Positions 17,643 through 26,902 of a stretch of DNA of 64,000 bases are shown here, one piece after another (position 1 is the first letter of the stretch; each line of letters starts with the position of its first letter). The position numbers were made by a program, and so were the translations under genes. The notes beneath the pieces were generated by a model. The model saw nothing but the letters and a program-made list of their open reading frames with translations, ran no database searches and had not been told where the DNA came from. The DNA lies in assembly GCA_036156195.1 (NCBI GenBank), contig JAYZUZ010000016.1, positions 168,146-232,145 on the forward strand. The letters are read 5' to 3'. This DNA comes from Abyssibacter sp036156195 (lineage in GTDB: Bacteria > Pseudomonadota > Gammaproteobacteria > Nevskiales > OUC007).

Positions 17643-18271
17643 GCCCCCTCCGTGGCCGGAAAGCGGCCGCCAGCAAGGAACAATTTCCCATGCGGCGCAA
17701 TTCCGCCTTGGAAGTGGCTCCTGCCCCTATGAATCATGAACCCGCTGGTACATGATCCGGGCAACCGGCCGGCCAGCCGGCTTGCGTCATCCGATTCCGC
17801 CATTAGCGGAACAACGCGAGCAGCATGGCCGACCCGATAAGAGACGTCAGCGTCTGGAGGAGACGATGCATGTTTCAGGCAACCCGACGGGGCCGATGGC
17901 CCTGCACGCCTGCCCGCTGCGACACCCCGCAACGGCCCCGCACCCTGTCCAACACGCCTGCGTGAATCCCGCTGCTCGGCCGGGCGGCGAGCCATCGCTG
18001 ACCCCTCTGCCGATTCCGGCGGTGCGGCACCCCGACTGACATGAAAAACAATGCTTTACACCCGCTTAACGCGGGCGCAGGTACAAACGGCTCTGCAAAG
18101 TACTTGGCCGTACACAAACTGACTGATCGGTCAGTCGGATGGTGCACTGCAAACCATAACCAGAAGGTTGGCCATTCGGATCTCGCAAGCGTTGCGGAAT
18201 CCAGGAGCCACCCGCGACCGGGCATCGGTCAGGACAACAAACATCAACGACCCAGAAGGGAGACGACCTCA
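17643..18271. other. Long intergenic region and leader of the DUF1302 operon
   Basis: Some 629 bases without a convincing gene. The downstream frame is open back to 18041 but lacks signal or ribosome features there. The region holds a small GC hairpin (CCCGC-TTAAC-GCGGG near 18061-18075) without a U tract and a 16-base palindrome at 18121-18136. Nothing else is recognisable. Confidence 0.5.
18121..18136. promoter_or_regulatory. TetR-type operator palindrome upstream of the DUF1302/DUF1329 operon
   Basis: GACTGATCGGTCAGTC is a 16-base dyad with one mismatched pair, located about 135 bases upstream of the DUF1302 start. Its core resembles known TetR-family operators of the TGAC-GGTCA type. Which regulator binds is unknown; none of the TetR genes in the window is adjacent. 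Confidence 0.55.
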
Positions 18272-20254
18272 ATGAAGATGCATTCACGCAGTTTGCTGCG
18301 GTTGGCCGCCGTTGGTGCGGCGACCGTGCCGTTCCATGCATCCGCGGCAACGCTGAATCTCGGCGGCATGGAAGCCCAGATCGACACCACCCTGTCCGCA
18401 GGCGTGGCTTTTCGCATGCAGGATCCCAACGAGGCGCTGATCGGCATCTCCAATGGCGGGACCTCGCGCTCTGCGAATGGTGATGACGGCAACTATGGCT
18501 ATGAAAAGGGCGACATGGTGTCGGCTGCGGCCAAAATCACCGTCGACATGGACCTCGCCTTCAACCGCAACTGGGGCATCTTCACGCGTGGTAGCGCGTT
18601 TTATAACCCGGAAGCCTCGGATGCCGGCTCCATAGAAGACAGACTGAACGCCAATGGTGGCGCGGGCGTGTCACGTGCACGCGGTGAGGCCGAGCTGGGC
18701 GAGCGAGGCCACGAACGCCTGGATCACAACGCCGATCTGCTGGACGCCTTCCTCTACGGCAGCTTTTCACTGGGCAGTCAGTACATCAGCATGACGCTTG
18801 GTAACCAGGTCGTGAGCTGGGGCGAAAGCACCTTTATTCGCAATGGCATCAACATCCTGAACCCAATCGATGTTTCCAAGATCCGCCTGCCCGGATCGGA
18901 GATCAAGGAAGCACTCACACCCATCCCGATGCTGTCGCTGCAAACCTCGCTCACCGACAACCTGAGCATGGACGTGGTGTGGCAGTTCGACTGGGAGCAG
19001 GTGGAAATCGACCCGCGCGGCAATTTCTTCTCCACCAACGATGTGGCATCCGACGATGGCCAGCGCATCTTCCTGAGCTATGGCCGGCGTCTGGACAACA
19101 ACACGCGGCCGCTCACCGGCTTCATGGGTGAAGGCGACGCCCACGCCTGGGTACCACGCGAGGGCAATCGCGCACCGGATGACGAAACCTCGCAGGCCGG
19201 CGTGGCCTTCCGCTACTTCGCGGAGAACCTCAACTCCACCGAATTCGGCTTTTACTACGTGAACTATCACTCACGCACGCCGAACATCTCGCTGATTCGC
19301 GGAGCGCGCGTACCGAACGACGGCAACCCCACGCCGCGCAACGCGGCCACCAACGTGGCGAACATGCCGGGTGGCCCCTTCGAGGCACCGCTGTGCTCGA
19401 CGGAAGGCAGTGACCCGACCAGCTGTCGTGCGTCCTACTTTATTGAGTACGACGAGGACATTTCTCTCTGGGGTCTGAGCATGAATACGAATGGCCCGTT
19501 CGGAACCGCTGTCCAGGGTGAAATCAGCTACCGGCCCAACGCACCCGTGCAATACAGCGGTGGCGACCTCGTTCCAGCCGCCCTGACCGATGGCATGCTG
19601 CTGGGCACCTACAACCCGGGCGACTACATCCAGGGCTATAACGAGATCGAGACCTGGCAAATCCAGACCACGATCACCAAGGCTTTCGGCCCCAGCTTCG
19701 GCGCCGGCCAGTGGATCGTGCTGGGTGAGGTGGGCTACACCCGTCAGGACCTGGACGACAGCCCCTACTCCGGCGCCGGCGCGGCACTGCCCACCTGTGA
19801 CAACAACCCCATCCTGATCATCGCGATTGCCAATGGCTCCTGCCAGGAAGCCATTGGGGGCGGCGAGGGTTTCCAGACCCAGTCCTCCTGGGGCTACCGG
19901 CTGGTGACACGCCTGGATTACTCCAACGTGTTCGCGTCCATCAACATGTCGCCGCGTCTGGTGTTCTTCCATGACGTGAACGGTGTGAGTTCGACCTTCA
20001 CCGAAGGCAACCAGATTGTCAGCGCGGGCATCGGATTTAGCTATCTGCAGCGCTGGCAGGCTGATATCGCCTACACCGTGTTCACAGGGGGTGAGACCTA
20101 CTCGGGCACCGACCCCTACGCACCCGGCGAAACCACCCCGATCGGCACCACCGCCACCGGCGATCCGAACAGCCAGTCGGCCAGCTTCGCCACTCGTGCA
20201 AACGATTCTGCCGACCGCGACTTCCTCGGCCTGTCCGTCAGTTACGCGTTCTAA
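18272..20254 (+). CDS. DUF1302 family outer membrane protein
   Basis: I choose ATG 18272 because AGAAGGGAG stands upstream and the product then starts with a signal peptide (residues 1-26, ending FHASA), giving 660 residues. The mature part is a long series of amphipathic strands typical of a porin-like barrel (GSQYISMTLGNQVVSWGEST, TEFGFYYVNYHSRTP) and ends in the aromatic-terminated strand LGLSVSYAF, the usual outer-membrane assembly signal. DUF1302 and DUF1329 genes almost always occur together, often near catabolic genes for hydrophobic compounds or RND exporters. Here the DUF1329 gene follows after 47 bases. Confidence 0.9.
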   Translation: MKMHSRSLLRLAAVGAATVPFHASAATLNLGGMEAQIDTTLSAGVAFRMQDPNEALIGISNGGTSRSANGDDGNYGYEKGDMVSAAAKITVDMDLAFNRNWGIFTRGSAFYNPEASDAGSIEDRLNANGGAGVSRARGEAELGERGHERLDHNADLLDAFLYGSFSLGSQYISMTLGNQVVSWGESTFIRNGINILNPIDVSKIRLPGSEIKEALTPIPMLSLQTSLTDNLSMDVVWQFDWEQVEIDPRGNFFSTNDVASDDGQRIFLSYGRRLDNNTRPLTGFMGEGDAHAWVPREGNRAPDDETSQAGVAFRYFAENLNSTEFGFYYVNYHSRTPNISLIRGARVPNDGNPTPRNAATNVANMPGGPFEAPLCSTEGSDPTSCRASYFIEYDEDISLWGLSMNTNGPFGTAVQGEISYRPNAPVQYSGGDLVPAALTDGMLLGTYNPGDYIQGYNEIETWQIQTTITKAFGPSFGAGQWIVLGEVGYTRQDLDDSPYSGAGAALPTCDNNPILIIAIANGSCQEAIGGGEGFQTQSSWGYRLVTRLDYSNVFASINMSPRLVFFHDVNGVSSTFTEGNQIVSAGIGFSYLQRWQADIAYTVFTGGETYSGTDPYAPGETTPIGTTATGDPNSQSASFATRANDSADRDFLGLSVSYAF

Positions 20255-20301
20255 GCGCGCCTGAACTGACGTTACACGAACCGAATCTCATGGAGAGCAT
20301 C

Positions 20302-21681
20302 ATGCAAGCACGCAGCAATCGACTGCTGACCACCGCCATCGCAGCCACAGCGGCCATGGCCACCGCACTGCCCATGCTGGCAGGCGCCGCGGTCTCCGAA
20401 GCCGAGGCCGCACGGCTCGGCCAGGACCTGACCCCACTGGGAGCCGAGAAAGCCGGCAACCGCGCACTGGGCATTCCGTCCTGGGATGGGGGCATTACCG
20501 AAGTACACCCGGACTTCCAGCCCACCAAGCACTATCCCGATCCGTTCTCGGATGATGACGTGCAGTTCGTCATTACCGGACAGAATGCAGATCAATACGC
20601 CGACCACCTGACGCCCGGACAAATGGCGCTGCTCAAGCAGTACCCGACCTGGCAGATGAAGGTGTACCCGACACGACGCACTGCATCGTTTCCGCAGGGG
20701 ATTTACGACGCCACCCGCGAGAACGCCACCAAGGTGACTCTGGTCGACGGTGGCAACGGGTTTACCGGCGCGACATCGGGGATTGCGTTCCCGATTCCCC
20801 AGAACGGCACCGAAGTCATCTGGAATCACCTCACGGCATACAAGGGCGACACCTGGGGTACCAGCTGGGCCCAGGCGCCGGTCACCACCGGCGGGGACTA
20901 CAACCTGGTCGAGTTCGATTACGAATACGACTTCATCTACGGCAACCAGCGCAAGACCGCCAGCCAGCGCCAGGAAAACTTGCTGCTGTACTTCCTGCAG
21001 GCCATCACGGCGCCACCGCGCCTGGCCGGGTCCATCCTGCTGGTGCATGAATATGCCGACCAGAACGCCCAGCCACGCAAGGCCTGGGTGTACAACCCGG
21101 GATCCCGCCGCGTGCGACTGGCACCCAACGTGGCCTACGACAATCCTGGCACGGCCTCGGACAGCCTGAGAACCAATGACGACTTTGGCATGTTCAACGG
21201 GGCGACCGACCGCTACGACTGGGAAATCATCGGCAAGAAGTCCATCTACATCCCGTACAACACGTATGAGCTGAACAGCGACAAGATCAGCATTTCGGAT
21301 GTTATCCGCCCCGGACACATCAACCCGGAATACACCCGGTATGAACTGCACCGGGTCTGGCATGTTCGGGCGACGCTCAAGAAAGGCACCAGCCACATCT
21401 ACAAGCGCCGGGATTTCTACCTGGATGAGGACAGCTGGGCGGTACACGTCGTCGACAAGTACGACAACCGGGATCAGCTGTGGCGCGTGGCCGAGCTGCA
21501 CTCGCTGAACTTCTACGACCTGCCGATGCTGTCGGCGGGCGTCGAGGTTCATCACGACCTCAATGCTAAACGCTACATCGCCATGCGGCTCACCAACGAC
21601 TACGACGTGGTCTACAAGCCCATCGAGGCCACTGAGAACGATTTCCGCCCGGCTGCTCTGCGGTCGCGCGGTCGCCGATAA
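20302..21681 (+). CDS. DUF1329 family periplasmic protein, partner of DUF1302
   Basis: ATG 20302 has GGAG 9 bases upstream; ATG 20290 is an alternative. The product has 459 residues with a signal peptide (ending LAGAAVSEAEA). DUF1329 proteins have a LolA/LolB-like half-barrel thought to carry lipids or hydrophobic molecules. Recognisable family segments are WDGGITEVHPDFQPTKHYPD near the start, FDYEYDFIYGNQRKTA in the middle and RYELHRVWHVRATLKKG in the second half. It is co-transcribed with the DUF1302 barrel, and a strong terminator follows 24 bases later. Transport of a hydrophobic compound or lipid across the envelope is the likely role, by inference. Confidence 0.9.
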   Translation: MQARSNRLLTTAIAATAAMATALPMLAGAAVSEAEAARLGQDLTPLGAEKAGNRALGIPSWDGGITEVHPDFQPTKHYPDPFSDDDVQFVITGQNADQYADHLTPGQMALLKQYPTWQMKVYPTRRTASFPQGIYDATRENATKVTLVDGGNGFTGATSGIAFPIPQNGTEVIWNHLTAYKGDTWGTSWAQAPVTTGGDYNLVEFDYEYDFIYGNQRKTASQRQENLLLYFLQAITAPPRLAGSILLVHEYADQNAQPRKAWVYNPGSRRVRLAPNVAYDNPGTASDSLRTNDDFGMFNGATDRYDWEIIGKKSIYIPYNTYELNSDKISISDVIRPGHINPEYTRYELHRVWHVRATLKKGTSHIYKRRDFYLDEDSWAVHVVDKYDNRDQLWRVAELHSLNFYDLPMLSAGVEVHHDLNAKRYIAMRLTNDYDVVYKPIEATENDFRPAALRSRGRR

Positions 21682-21704
21682 GCCTTCCTCCAGGAGGCAC
21701 CTCT

Positions 21705-21736
21705 GGCGCGGCAGCTTCGGCTGTCGCGCCTTTTTT
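21705..21736 (+). terminator. Strong intrinsic terminator after the DUF1302/DUF1329 operon
   Basis: An 11-bp stem (21705-21715 with 21720-21730, one G-U pair) is capped by a stable TTCG tetraloop and followed by six T residues. This clearly ends the operon. Confidence 0.93.
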
Positions 21737-21792
21737 GTGCCCGCAGCCCGTGTGCGCTCTACACTGGCCGCTGCTGCTTCGACGACCCTGCC

Positions 21793-22938
21793 GTGCCCCA
21801 CGCCACGCCGACCCACGCTGACCTGACACCCGATCACGTCCCTGCGCTGGATGGGCTGCGGGGCGTCGCCCTGCTGCTGGTCATGGCCTATCACGGCAAC
21901 TTACTTGGCGCGGGCTGGCTGGGTGTGCAGCTGTTCTTTGTCCTGTCCGGCTTTCTGATCACACGCGTCCTGCTCCGAGAACCGGAAGCCCCAGCGGGGG
22001 CCCGGCTACGCGGGTTCTGGCTGCGTCGCGTGCTCAGAATTGCACCGGCCTACCTGGTCTTTCTCGCTGTGCTGGCCGGGATTGCACCCTTCGCAGCGCA
22101 GCCGCCTGCCGCCCGCGAATGGGCGATGGCGCTTAGCTTGACGTACAACATTGGCCAGGCCGGTGGCTGGATTCCCGGGTCGCACTGGCTGGGACACGTC
22201 TGGTCGCTATGCGTGGAGGAGCACGTTTATCTCGTCTGGCCGCTGCTCATCATTGGACTCAAGGGCCCCCGCCTGGGCGCTGCCCTGGTCGCGCTGTTCC
22301 TTCTGGGGCTGGTCACGCGAATCCTGATGGCCGGCGCCGACGAGACAGCGTTCTCATCACCCCATGCGCTGGCCCTGCTGACCACCAGCCACCTGGACGC
22401 CTTTGCTGCGGGCGGTCTGGGCGCCTGGTGGCTGTTTGCTCGACCCGGTACGACCCCGCCCGGCTGGAGCGTGGCTGCGGCCATCCTGCTACTGGCTTTC
22501 GCCGGGTGGCTGGTCCCCAACAATCCGGTCTGGACGCCCGCGCAGCAGTTCGGTGCCTGGGGCACGCTGGGGTGGCCGAACACACTACCCAACGGGCTCC
22601 AGTTCCTGTGGGGCTATAGCCTGTTCAACCTGACCGCCGCCTGGCTGCTGGTCTGGCTCACCGGCCGGGCGCCCCAATGGCCGCCCCTGATACACCCGGC
22701 GCTACGCCGGGTGGGCCGCGTGTCATACGCCGGCTACCTGTGGCACTTTCCCCTGGCGCATGCGCTTTCACCGCTGGTGTTCACGCTGCACCACTGGACC
22801 GGTGCCGGCTTCTACGCCTGCCTGCTGATGTGGTTTCCGCTCTTCGCCCTGGCCACCTATGTCGCGGCAGAACTGTCCTACCACTGGGTCGAGCGGCCTT
22901 TCCTGCAACGCAAGCAACGGTGGCGGCCGACTGGGTGA
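21793..22938 (+). CDS. Acyltransferase 3 family membrane protein (OafA/YrhL-like)
   Basis: A GTG start at 21793 gives 381 residues. The family signature is near the N terminus: PALDGLRGVALLLVMAYHG followed by LGVQLFFVLSGFLITRVLL, with the conserved His in AYHG. About ten hydrophobic segments follow, and the end GYLWHFPLAHALSP with a final YHWVERPFL is also typical. These enzymes transfer acyl groups to sugars or lipids at the inner membrane. It sits alone after a strong terminator and is convergent with an SDR gene. Confidence 0.9.
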   Translation: MPHATPTHADLTPDHVPALDGLRGVALLLVMAYHGNLLGAGWLGVQLFFVLSGFLITRVLLREPEAPAGARLRGFWLRRVLRIAPAYLVFLAVLAGIAPFAAQPPAAREWAMALSLTYNIGQAGGWIPGSHWLGHVWSLCVEEHVYLVWPLLIIGLKGPRLGAALVALFLLGLVTRILMAGADETAFSSPHALALLTTSHLDAFAAGGLGAWWLFARPGTTPPGWSVAAAILLLAFAGWLVPNNPVWTPAQQFGAWGTLGWPNTLPNGLQFLWGYSLFNLTAAWLLVWLTGRAPQWPPLIHPALRRVGRVSYAGYLWHFPLAHALSPLVFTLHHWTGAGFYACLLMWFPLFALATYVAAELSYHWVERPFLQRKQRWRPTG

Positions 22939-23002
22939 TGCCGCGCGGCGCAGGCTCAACCGCGGCTTGGCGCCTCAATCCAGCCGCCGATTCGGCCGGG
23001 CT

Positions 23003-23767
23003 TCAGAGCATCATCCCGCCAGAGGCCTCAATACGCCCGCCAGTCACCCACTGACTCTCGGGGCCTAGCAACTGAGCCATGATGGCGCCGATATCGTCCG
23101 GGCGCCCGGCTCGACCCATGGCCGTCATCGCCGCCACCTGCGCATTGACCTCTGCGTTGTCACGCACGGCACCACCACCAAAGTCGGTTTCTATTGCACC
23201 CGGCGCGATGGCGTTGACGGAAATCCCACGCGGACCCAGTTCTCGAGCCAAGTAGCGCGTCAGCACATCGACCGCCCCCTTAGCCGCCCCATACGCGGCA
23301 TGCCCCGGCAAACAAAACCGCGAGAGCCCTGACGACACATTGAGGATGCGGCCGCCATCGCGCAGCAGTGGCAGCAAAGCCTGCGTGAGAAAGAACGGGC
23401 CTTTGACGTGCACGGCCATGATGGCGTCAAACTCGGTTTCCTGTGTTTCGACAAACGGCCGATTCAGGCCATGCCCGGCGTTATTGAGCAGCGCATCGAA
23501 ATCACTCCGTGACCAGCGCGACCGGAGCAGCCCACGAAACTGCTCGGTGAACGACGCGAAGCTGTGGCAGTCGGCCACATCAAGCGGGCAGGCGGCCGCC
23601 CGGGATCCCATCGACTCGAGTTGCTCGACCACCGCGTGGGCTGCATCGGCATGATCCCGAAACGTGATGACGACGTCGTGTTGTCGTCGCGCAAGCGCGA
23701 TGGCCGCTGCGCGCCCCAGTCCTCGACTACCTCCTGTGATCAGAACGACTCTGCGCTGCGATGACAT
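23003..23767 (-). CDS. Short-chain dehydrogenase/reductase
   Basis: The product has 254 residues and is preceded by GAGAGG. It has the Rossmann motif TGGSRGLG (about residues 11-18), NNAG (about 91-94), the catalytic Ser in LNVSSGLSRF, and Tyr-x3-Lys in YGAAKGAVD, with the later APGAIETDF motif. This is a classical SDR that probably uses NADPH, given the Arg in the first loop. It is divergent from a LysR gene with two inverted repeats between, so it is probably the target of that regulator. The substrate is unknown. Confidence 0.9.
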   Translation of the reverse strand: MSSQRRVVLITGGSRGLGRAAAIALARRQHDVVITFRDHADAAHAVVEQLESMGSRAAACPLDVADCHSFASFTEQFRGLLRSRWSRSDFDALLNNAGHGLNRPFVETQETEFDAIMAVHVKGPFFLTQALLPLLRDGGRILNVSSGLSRFCLPGHAAYGAAKGAVDVLTRYLARELGPRGISVNAIAPGAIETDFGGGAVRDNAEVNAQVAAMTAMGRAGRPDDIGAIMAQLLGPESQWVTGGRIEASGGMML

Positions 23768-23811
23768 GACGACCTCTCCATGGAATTGAAAACAGGCCTC
23801 GCAGGTTAGTG

Positions 23812-23827
23812 TGAGAACTTTTTCTCA
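23812..23827. promoter_or_regulatory. Inverted repeat TGAGAA-N4-TTCTCA in the SDR/LysR divergent promoter
   Basis: TGAGAACTTTTTCTCA has perfect six-base arms around CTTT. It is 45 bases upstream of the SDR start, a location suited to promoter control by the adjacent LysR-type regulator. Confidence 0.6.
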
Positions 23828-23851
23828 TAAACAGCCGGAATCTGATTAGTC

Positions 23852-23870
23852 TGTTCGCGTTACGCGAACA
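23852..23870. promoter_or_regulatory. Perfect 8-bp inverted repeat upstream of the LysR gene
   Basis: TGTTCGCG-TTA-CGCGAACA ends 13 bases before the LysR start. The arms are fully complementary. It could be the autoregulatory site of the LysR protein; it could also fold in the mRNA leader. Confidence 0.65.
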
Positions 23871-23883
23871 ATCGGAGCCGTTC

Positions 23884-24807
23884 ATGGATCAGATCAAGGC
23901 GATGTGGATTTTTGCCCGAGTGGCCGAGACCCGAAGTTTTAGTCGTGCGGCAGACACCCTATCGCTACCCAAAGCCAGCGTCTCAACCGCGGTCCGACAA
24001 CTGGAGCATCAACTGGGAACTCGACTGCTCCACCGAACGACCCGCCATGTAGAACTCACCCAGGAAGGCCGGATCTACCTCGATCAGTGCGTGGATGTGC
24101 TCGCAGAGTTGCATGCCGTCAACACGCAGTTTCTCACTGAGGACCGTGTGCTCACGGGACGGCTACGCGTGGATATGCCCAGCCGCATCGCACGCCATCA
24201 CGTCGCTCCGCGGTTACCGGAGTTTCTCGCCGCGCACCCGGAACTCTCGATTGAACTCAGCTGCACGGATCGCCGCGTCCATCTCGTCCAGGAAGGATTC
24301 GACTGTGTGTTGCGCGTGGGCAAGCTGTCTGACTCGGACCTGATCGCGCGCCAACTCGGGCATCTGCGCATGGTCAACTGCGCCAGCCCCGCCTATCTCC
24401 AGCGCCACGGGCGGCCGACCACCATTGCTGAGCTCCATCACGGCCACCAACTGGTTCACTATGCCTCGACCCTGGGCGACGCCCCCGAGGCATGGGAGTA
24501 CCACGACGGACGGGACTATCAAACGCTCGAACTCCCGGGCCGAGTCACCGTCAACACGGCAGATGCCTACGAGGCCTGCTGCTTGGCTGGACTGGGCTTG
24601 ATCCAGGTGCCTGCGATCGGCGTGCAGCACCTGCTGGAGACGGGCGCACTGGTTGAAGTGCTTCCGGAGTATCCGTCCGAACCCATGCCCGTTTCATTGC
24701 TGTTCTCTCATCGGCGCCACCGGTCGCGCCGGATCAGCATATTCGCCAATTGGCTAGCAGACGTCTTGCAGTCCTACGTGCATCCGACTTCGGCAAACCC
24801 AACCTAA
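23884..24807 (+). CDS. LysR family transcriptional regulator
   Basis: The product has 307 residues. The N-terminal helix-turn-helix region is MDQIKAMWIFARVAETRSFS followed by KASVSTAVRQLEHQLGTRLL, as in the family. The effector-binding domain starts near residue 90 (GRLRVDMPSRIARHHVAPRL). It belongs to the DhcR/AaeR-like branch by general look. Divergent from the SDR gene, with two palindromes in the shared promoter region, it probably controls that gene in response to a small molecule. Confidence 0.92.
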   Translation: MDQIKAMWIFARVAETRSFSRAADTLSLPKASVSTAVRQLEHQLGTRLLHRTTRHVELTQEGRIYLDQCVDVLAELHAVNTQFLTEDRVLTGRLRVDMPSRIARHHVAPRLPEFLAAHPELSIELSCTDRRVHLVQEGFDCVLRVGKLSDSDLIARQLGHLRMVNCASPAYLQRHGRPTTIAELHHGHQLVHYASTLGDAPEAWEYHDGRDYQTLELPGRVTVNTADAYEACCLAGLGLIQVPAIGVQHLLETGALVEVLPEYPSEPMPVSLLFSHRRHRSRRISIFANWLADVLQSYVHPTSANPT

Positions 24808-24812
24808 CCGAA

Positions 24813-25313
24813 CTAATAACGGTAGTAGACCGCCTCGAAATCCAGATAGCGGTGCCGCCGCGCTGGCGACCGGCAGTCGTCATACCCTGCCCCCTGGAAA
24901 TCACCGAGCACGAAGGTCTCGTACAGCGAATCGTGGTCGATGAGTGTGTAGCAGGTGAACTCGCCTTCAAAATCCAGACGCTCAGCGCGCACACCATCGG
25001 CTGAGGTCGTCCAGCCATCCAGGTAGATCTCACCTTCGGTAATTACTACATCCAGCGGTGCGCCGCCGCAGTTGTCGGTGGAGTAGGTTTCATACGCTCC
25101 GAAATAGTAGCCGTCCCAGAAACTGAAAGTGTCGATGTAACTGTGGGCATCGTAGGGATCGTAGGGGTCCGCACCGTAGATCGGCTGGCAGCCCGTCCCC
25201 CAGTCGCCATTGAGTTTGGCTTCGGGCAGTGGATCGTGATGACTGTGGTGGTAGCCGCAGGCCGACGCCAGGAGCATCGGAAGCAGCGCGCAGCAGCGCC
25301 AGATGGATTGCAT
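24813..25313 (-). CDS. Small lipoprotein of unknown function
   Basis: ATG 25311-25313 follows GAGG and gives 166 residues with a fine lipoprotein signal (LLPMLLASAC-G). The mature protein is rich in Tyr and Asp (YGADPYDPYDAHSYIDTFSF), with paired Cys residues and a lipocalin-like pattern of short strands (GDWGTGCQPI, RAERLDFEGEFTCYTLID). I do not recognise the family. It is convergent with the LysR gene and separate from its other neighbours. Confidence 0.7.
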   Translation of the reverse strand: MQSIWRCCALLPMLLASACGYHHSHHDPLPEAKLNGDWGTGCQPIYGADPYDPYDAHSYIDTFSFWDGYYFGAYETYSTDNCGGAPLDVVITEGEIYLDGWTTSADGVRAERLDFEGEFTCYTLIDHDSLYETFVLGDFQGAGYDDCRSPARRHRYLDFEAVYYRY

Positions 25314-25476
25314 TCGGGCCTCAACGAGCGGTGATTGCCGCACTTGGATTAAGCCCTGATCAAAGCGCGATCCGCTGACAGCCCCCTGACAGCCGCTCCC
25401 GGAAGCCGGTCCACGTGTCCGCTTCTTGCAGCGTTTTGCGTCTTAGGCAGGAATAGGTCCCCACCAGCACTCATCC

Positions 25477-26208
25477 GTGACGAAACTGCTTCTCGCCTGC
25501 TGCATCCCTCTCGCCGGCCTACTCGGCGCGAGCCTGATCGCACCGCAGTGGTTTCAAGACGCCGTTGTCCGCCCCGCGTACAGCCTGGCCGGCACCGTGG
25601 CAGCCCGGCCCAGCGAGCCACAGCCGCAGATGACCGTGGCGCCAGCCGCGCCCGGCCAAGTTGACGCCCATCGCGCGGCAGAACCGGCCAAATCCGCCGA
25701 CAGCACCACTGCCAAGCAGTGGTGGCAGGCCTGTCAGGGGCAGGAACCCAATCCGGCACACCGGCGCCAAGCCTGCCTGCGTTTTGCTGAGCAATTGCAG
25801 AGCACACGGCTGCAATGCGTACAAAGCGCGCGCTCTGGACAGGCACCCGGACTCCGTGCTCACAACCCCTGCGAACGCTACGCCGAGCTGCTCAAGCTAT
25901 CGGGTCCGGCCGCTACGGTCCCGCGCACCGCTCCCCGGACCGCCGCCAGCCCCCGTCACATCCCTGCGCCATCCCCGAAACCCACGACCCGACGCAGTCC
26001 GTCGGTCTACGTGAATCAGTGCACGACGCACCGCTACGGGTCGATTCGCTACCGCGAATGCCGAGCCAAGGAGAAGCAGCGACTGGTTGATCAATGCCGA
26101 CGCACACGCGATGAGGCTGACTGGGCAGTGGGCGAGCGCCGACAGTCTCTGCGCGACCTGGCCCGCGCCCAGTGCCACGAAGCCGAGCGCTATCAGATCA
26201 TTCGCTAG
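25477..26208 (+). CDS. Exported cysteine- and arginine-rich protein of unknown function
   Basis: A GTG start at 25477 gives 243 residues with a hydrophobic N-terminal segment (LLLACCIPLAGLLGASLIAP) that is a signal or anchor. A Pro/Ala-rich linker follows. There are two Cys-containing helical segments (WWQACQGQEPNPAHRRQACL and VNQCTTHRYGSIRYRECRAK), and the C terminus is very basic. The Cys pairs suggest disulfides in the periplasm. No known family is recognised. Confidence 0.65.
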   Translation: MTKLLLACCIPLAGLLGASLIAPQWFQDAVVRPAYSLAGTVAARPSEPQPQMTVAPAAPGQVDAHRAAEPAKSADSTTAKQWWQACQGQEPNPAHRRQACLRFAEQLQSTRLQCVQSARSGQAPGLRAHNPCERYAELLKLSGPAATVPRTAPRTAASPRHIPAPSPKPTTRRSPSVYVNQCTTHRYGSIRYRECRAKEKQRLVDQCRRTRDEADWAVGERRQSLRDLARAQCHEAERYQIIR

Positions 26209-26211
26209 GCG

Positions 26212-26640
26212 CTACAACACACCGACCAGCAGCACGGCTGTGCCGCCGATTTCGCCCAGAATCAGGGCAACCATATAGAGCCGGATCAGCCCGCCCGGCA
26301 CCGTCTTGTTACCGAGGCGATGCGGACGCGCCAACTGGTTGTCGGTGTCCCGCAACCAACCGTGCAAGGCGTAAGAGGCAACCGCCGAAGCGAAGAACAG
26401 CACCGGCACCAGCACGGCCCAGAGATTGACAGTCGGACTCCAGCGGCTGTGCAAGGCCAGCTGCTGCAGGACCAAGCAGGCAAAGGCGTACATCAGCGCC
26501 GTGCGGTGACACACATCCACGTACACAGGCGCCTGCGCATCCGATGAGCGCATCATGTGCTGGTATTTCCAGATTCCAGTCAGCATGCCCACCAGCAAAA
26601 AACTGCCGGCTGCGGACAAGGCGAGATGGGCTGCGGTCAT
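26212..26640 (-). CDS. Small integral membrane protein, four predicted segments
   Basis: ATG 26638-26640 with GGAG upstream gives 142 residues; the frame is open further up but has no ribosome site. Hydrophobic segments lie near residues 5-25, 48-66, 73-95 and 118-140. Between the first two is YVDVCHRTALMYAFACLVLQ. It resembles DUF-type membrane proteins of unknown role. It is convergent with the preceding gene (3-base gap). Confidence 0.7.
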   Translation of the reverse strand: MTAAHLALSAAGSFLLVGMLTGIWKYQHMMRSSDAQAPVYVDVCHRTALMYAFACLVLQQLALHSRWSPTVNLWAVLVPVLFFASAVASYALHGWLRDTDNQLARPHRLGNKTVPGGLIRLYMVALILGEIGGTAVLLVGVL

Positions 26641-26860
26641 GTCGAACTCCGTCGTGACGGGCAGGCGGCGCGCAAGTCGACCTGCCGATGCGTGAGCCAG
26701 AGCAACAGCGCGCACCCCTGTTCGCGGATACCCTCCGGAGGGTGTGACAACGCTGATGCCGCCAGATCGGTCGGCCATGATACGACGTCAAATGCCTGCA
26801 TGAATGGCGGTTCGTGCCACCACGACGTCTGCGCCTGTCGCCCGACGCTGGAACAGAAAA

Positions 26861-26880
26861 AGCCCCGCCGAAGCGGGGCT
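26861..26880. terminator. Bidirectional terminator hairpin beside the S8 protease gene
   Basis: AGCCCCGC-CGAA-GCGGGGCT is a perfect 8-bp stem followed by five T residues on the minus strand, so it ends the protease gene stopping at 26903. On the plus strand it is followed by TTGTTCTT and could also work weakly. Confidence 0.88.
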
Positions 26881-26902
26881 TTGTTCTTACAAGGGCAAGT
26901 GC

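Noticed and set aside
18041..18271. Upstream extension of the DUF1302 frame as a separate small gene
   Set aside because: It contains the operator-like dyad, lacks a ribosome site and codes for no recognisable peptide.
20272..21894. Long leftward open frame (540 codons) opposite the DUF1329 gene
   Set aside because: It is antisense to a gene with clear family features, signal peptide and ribosome site. High GC creates such mirror frames, and its protein has no recognisable domain.
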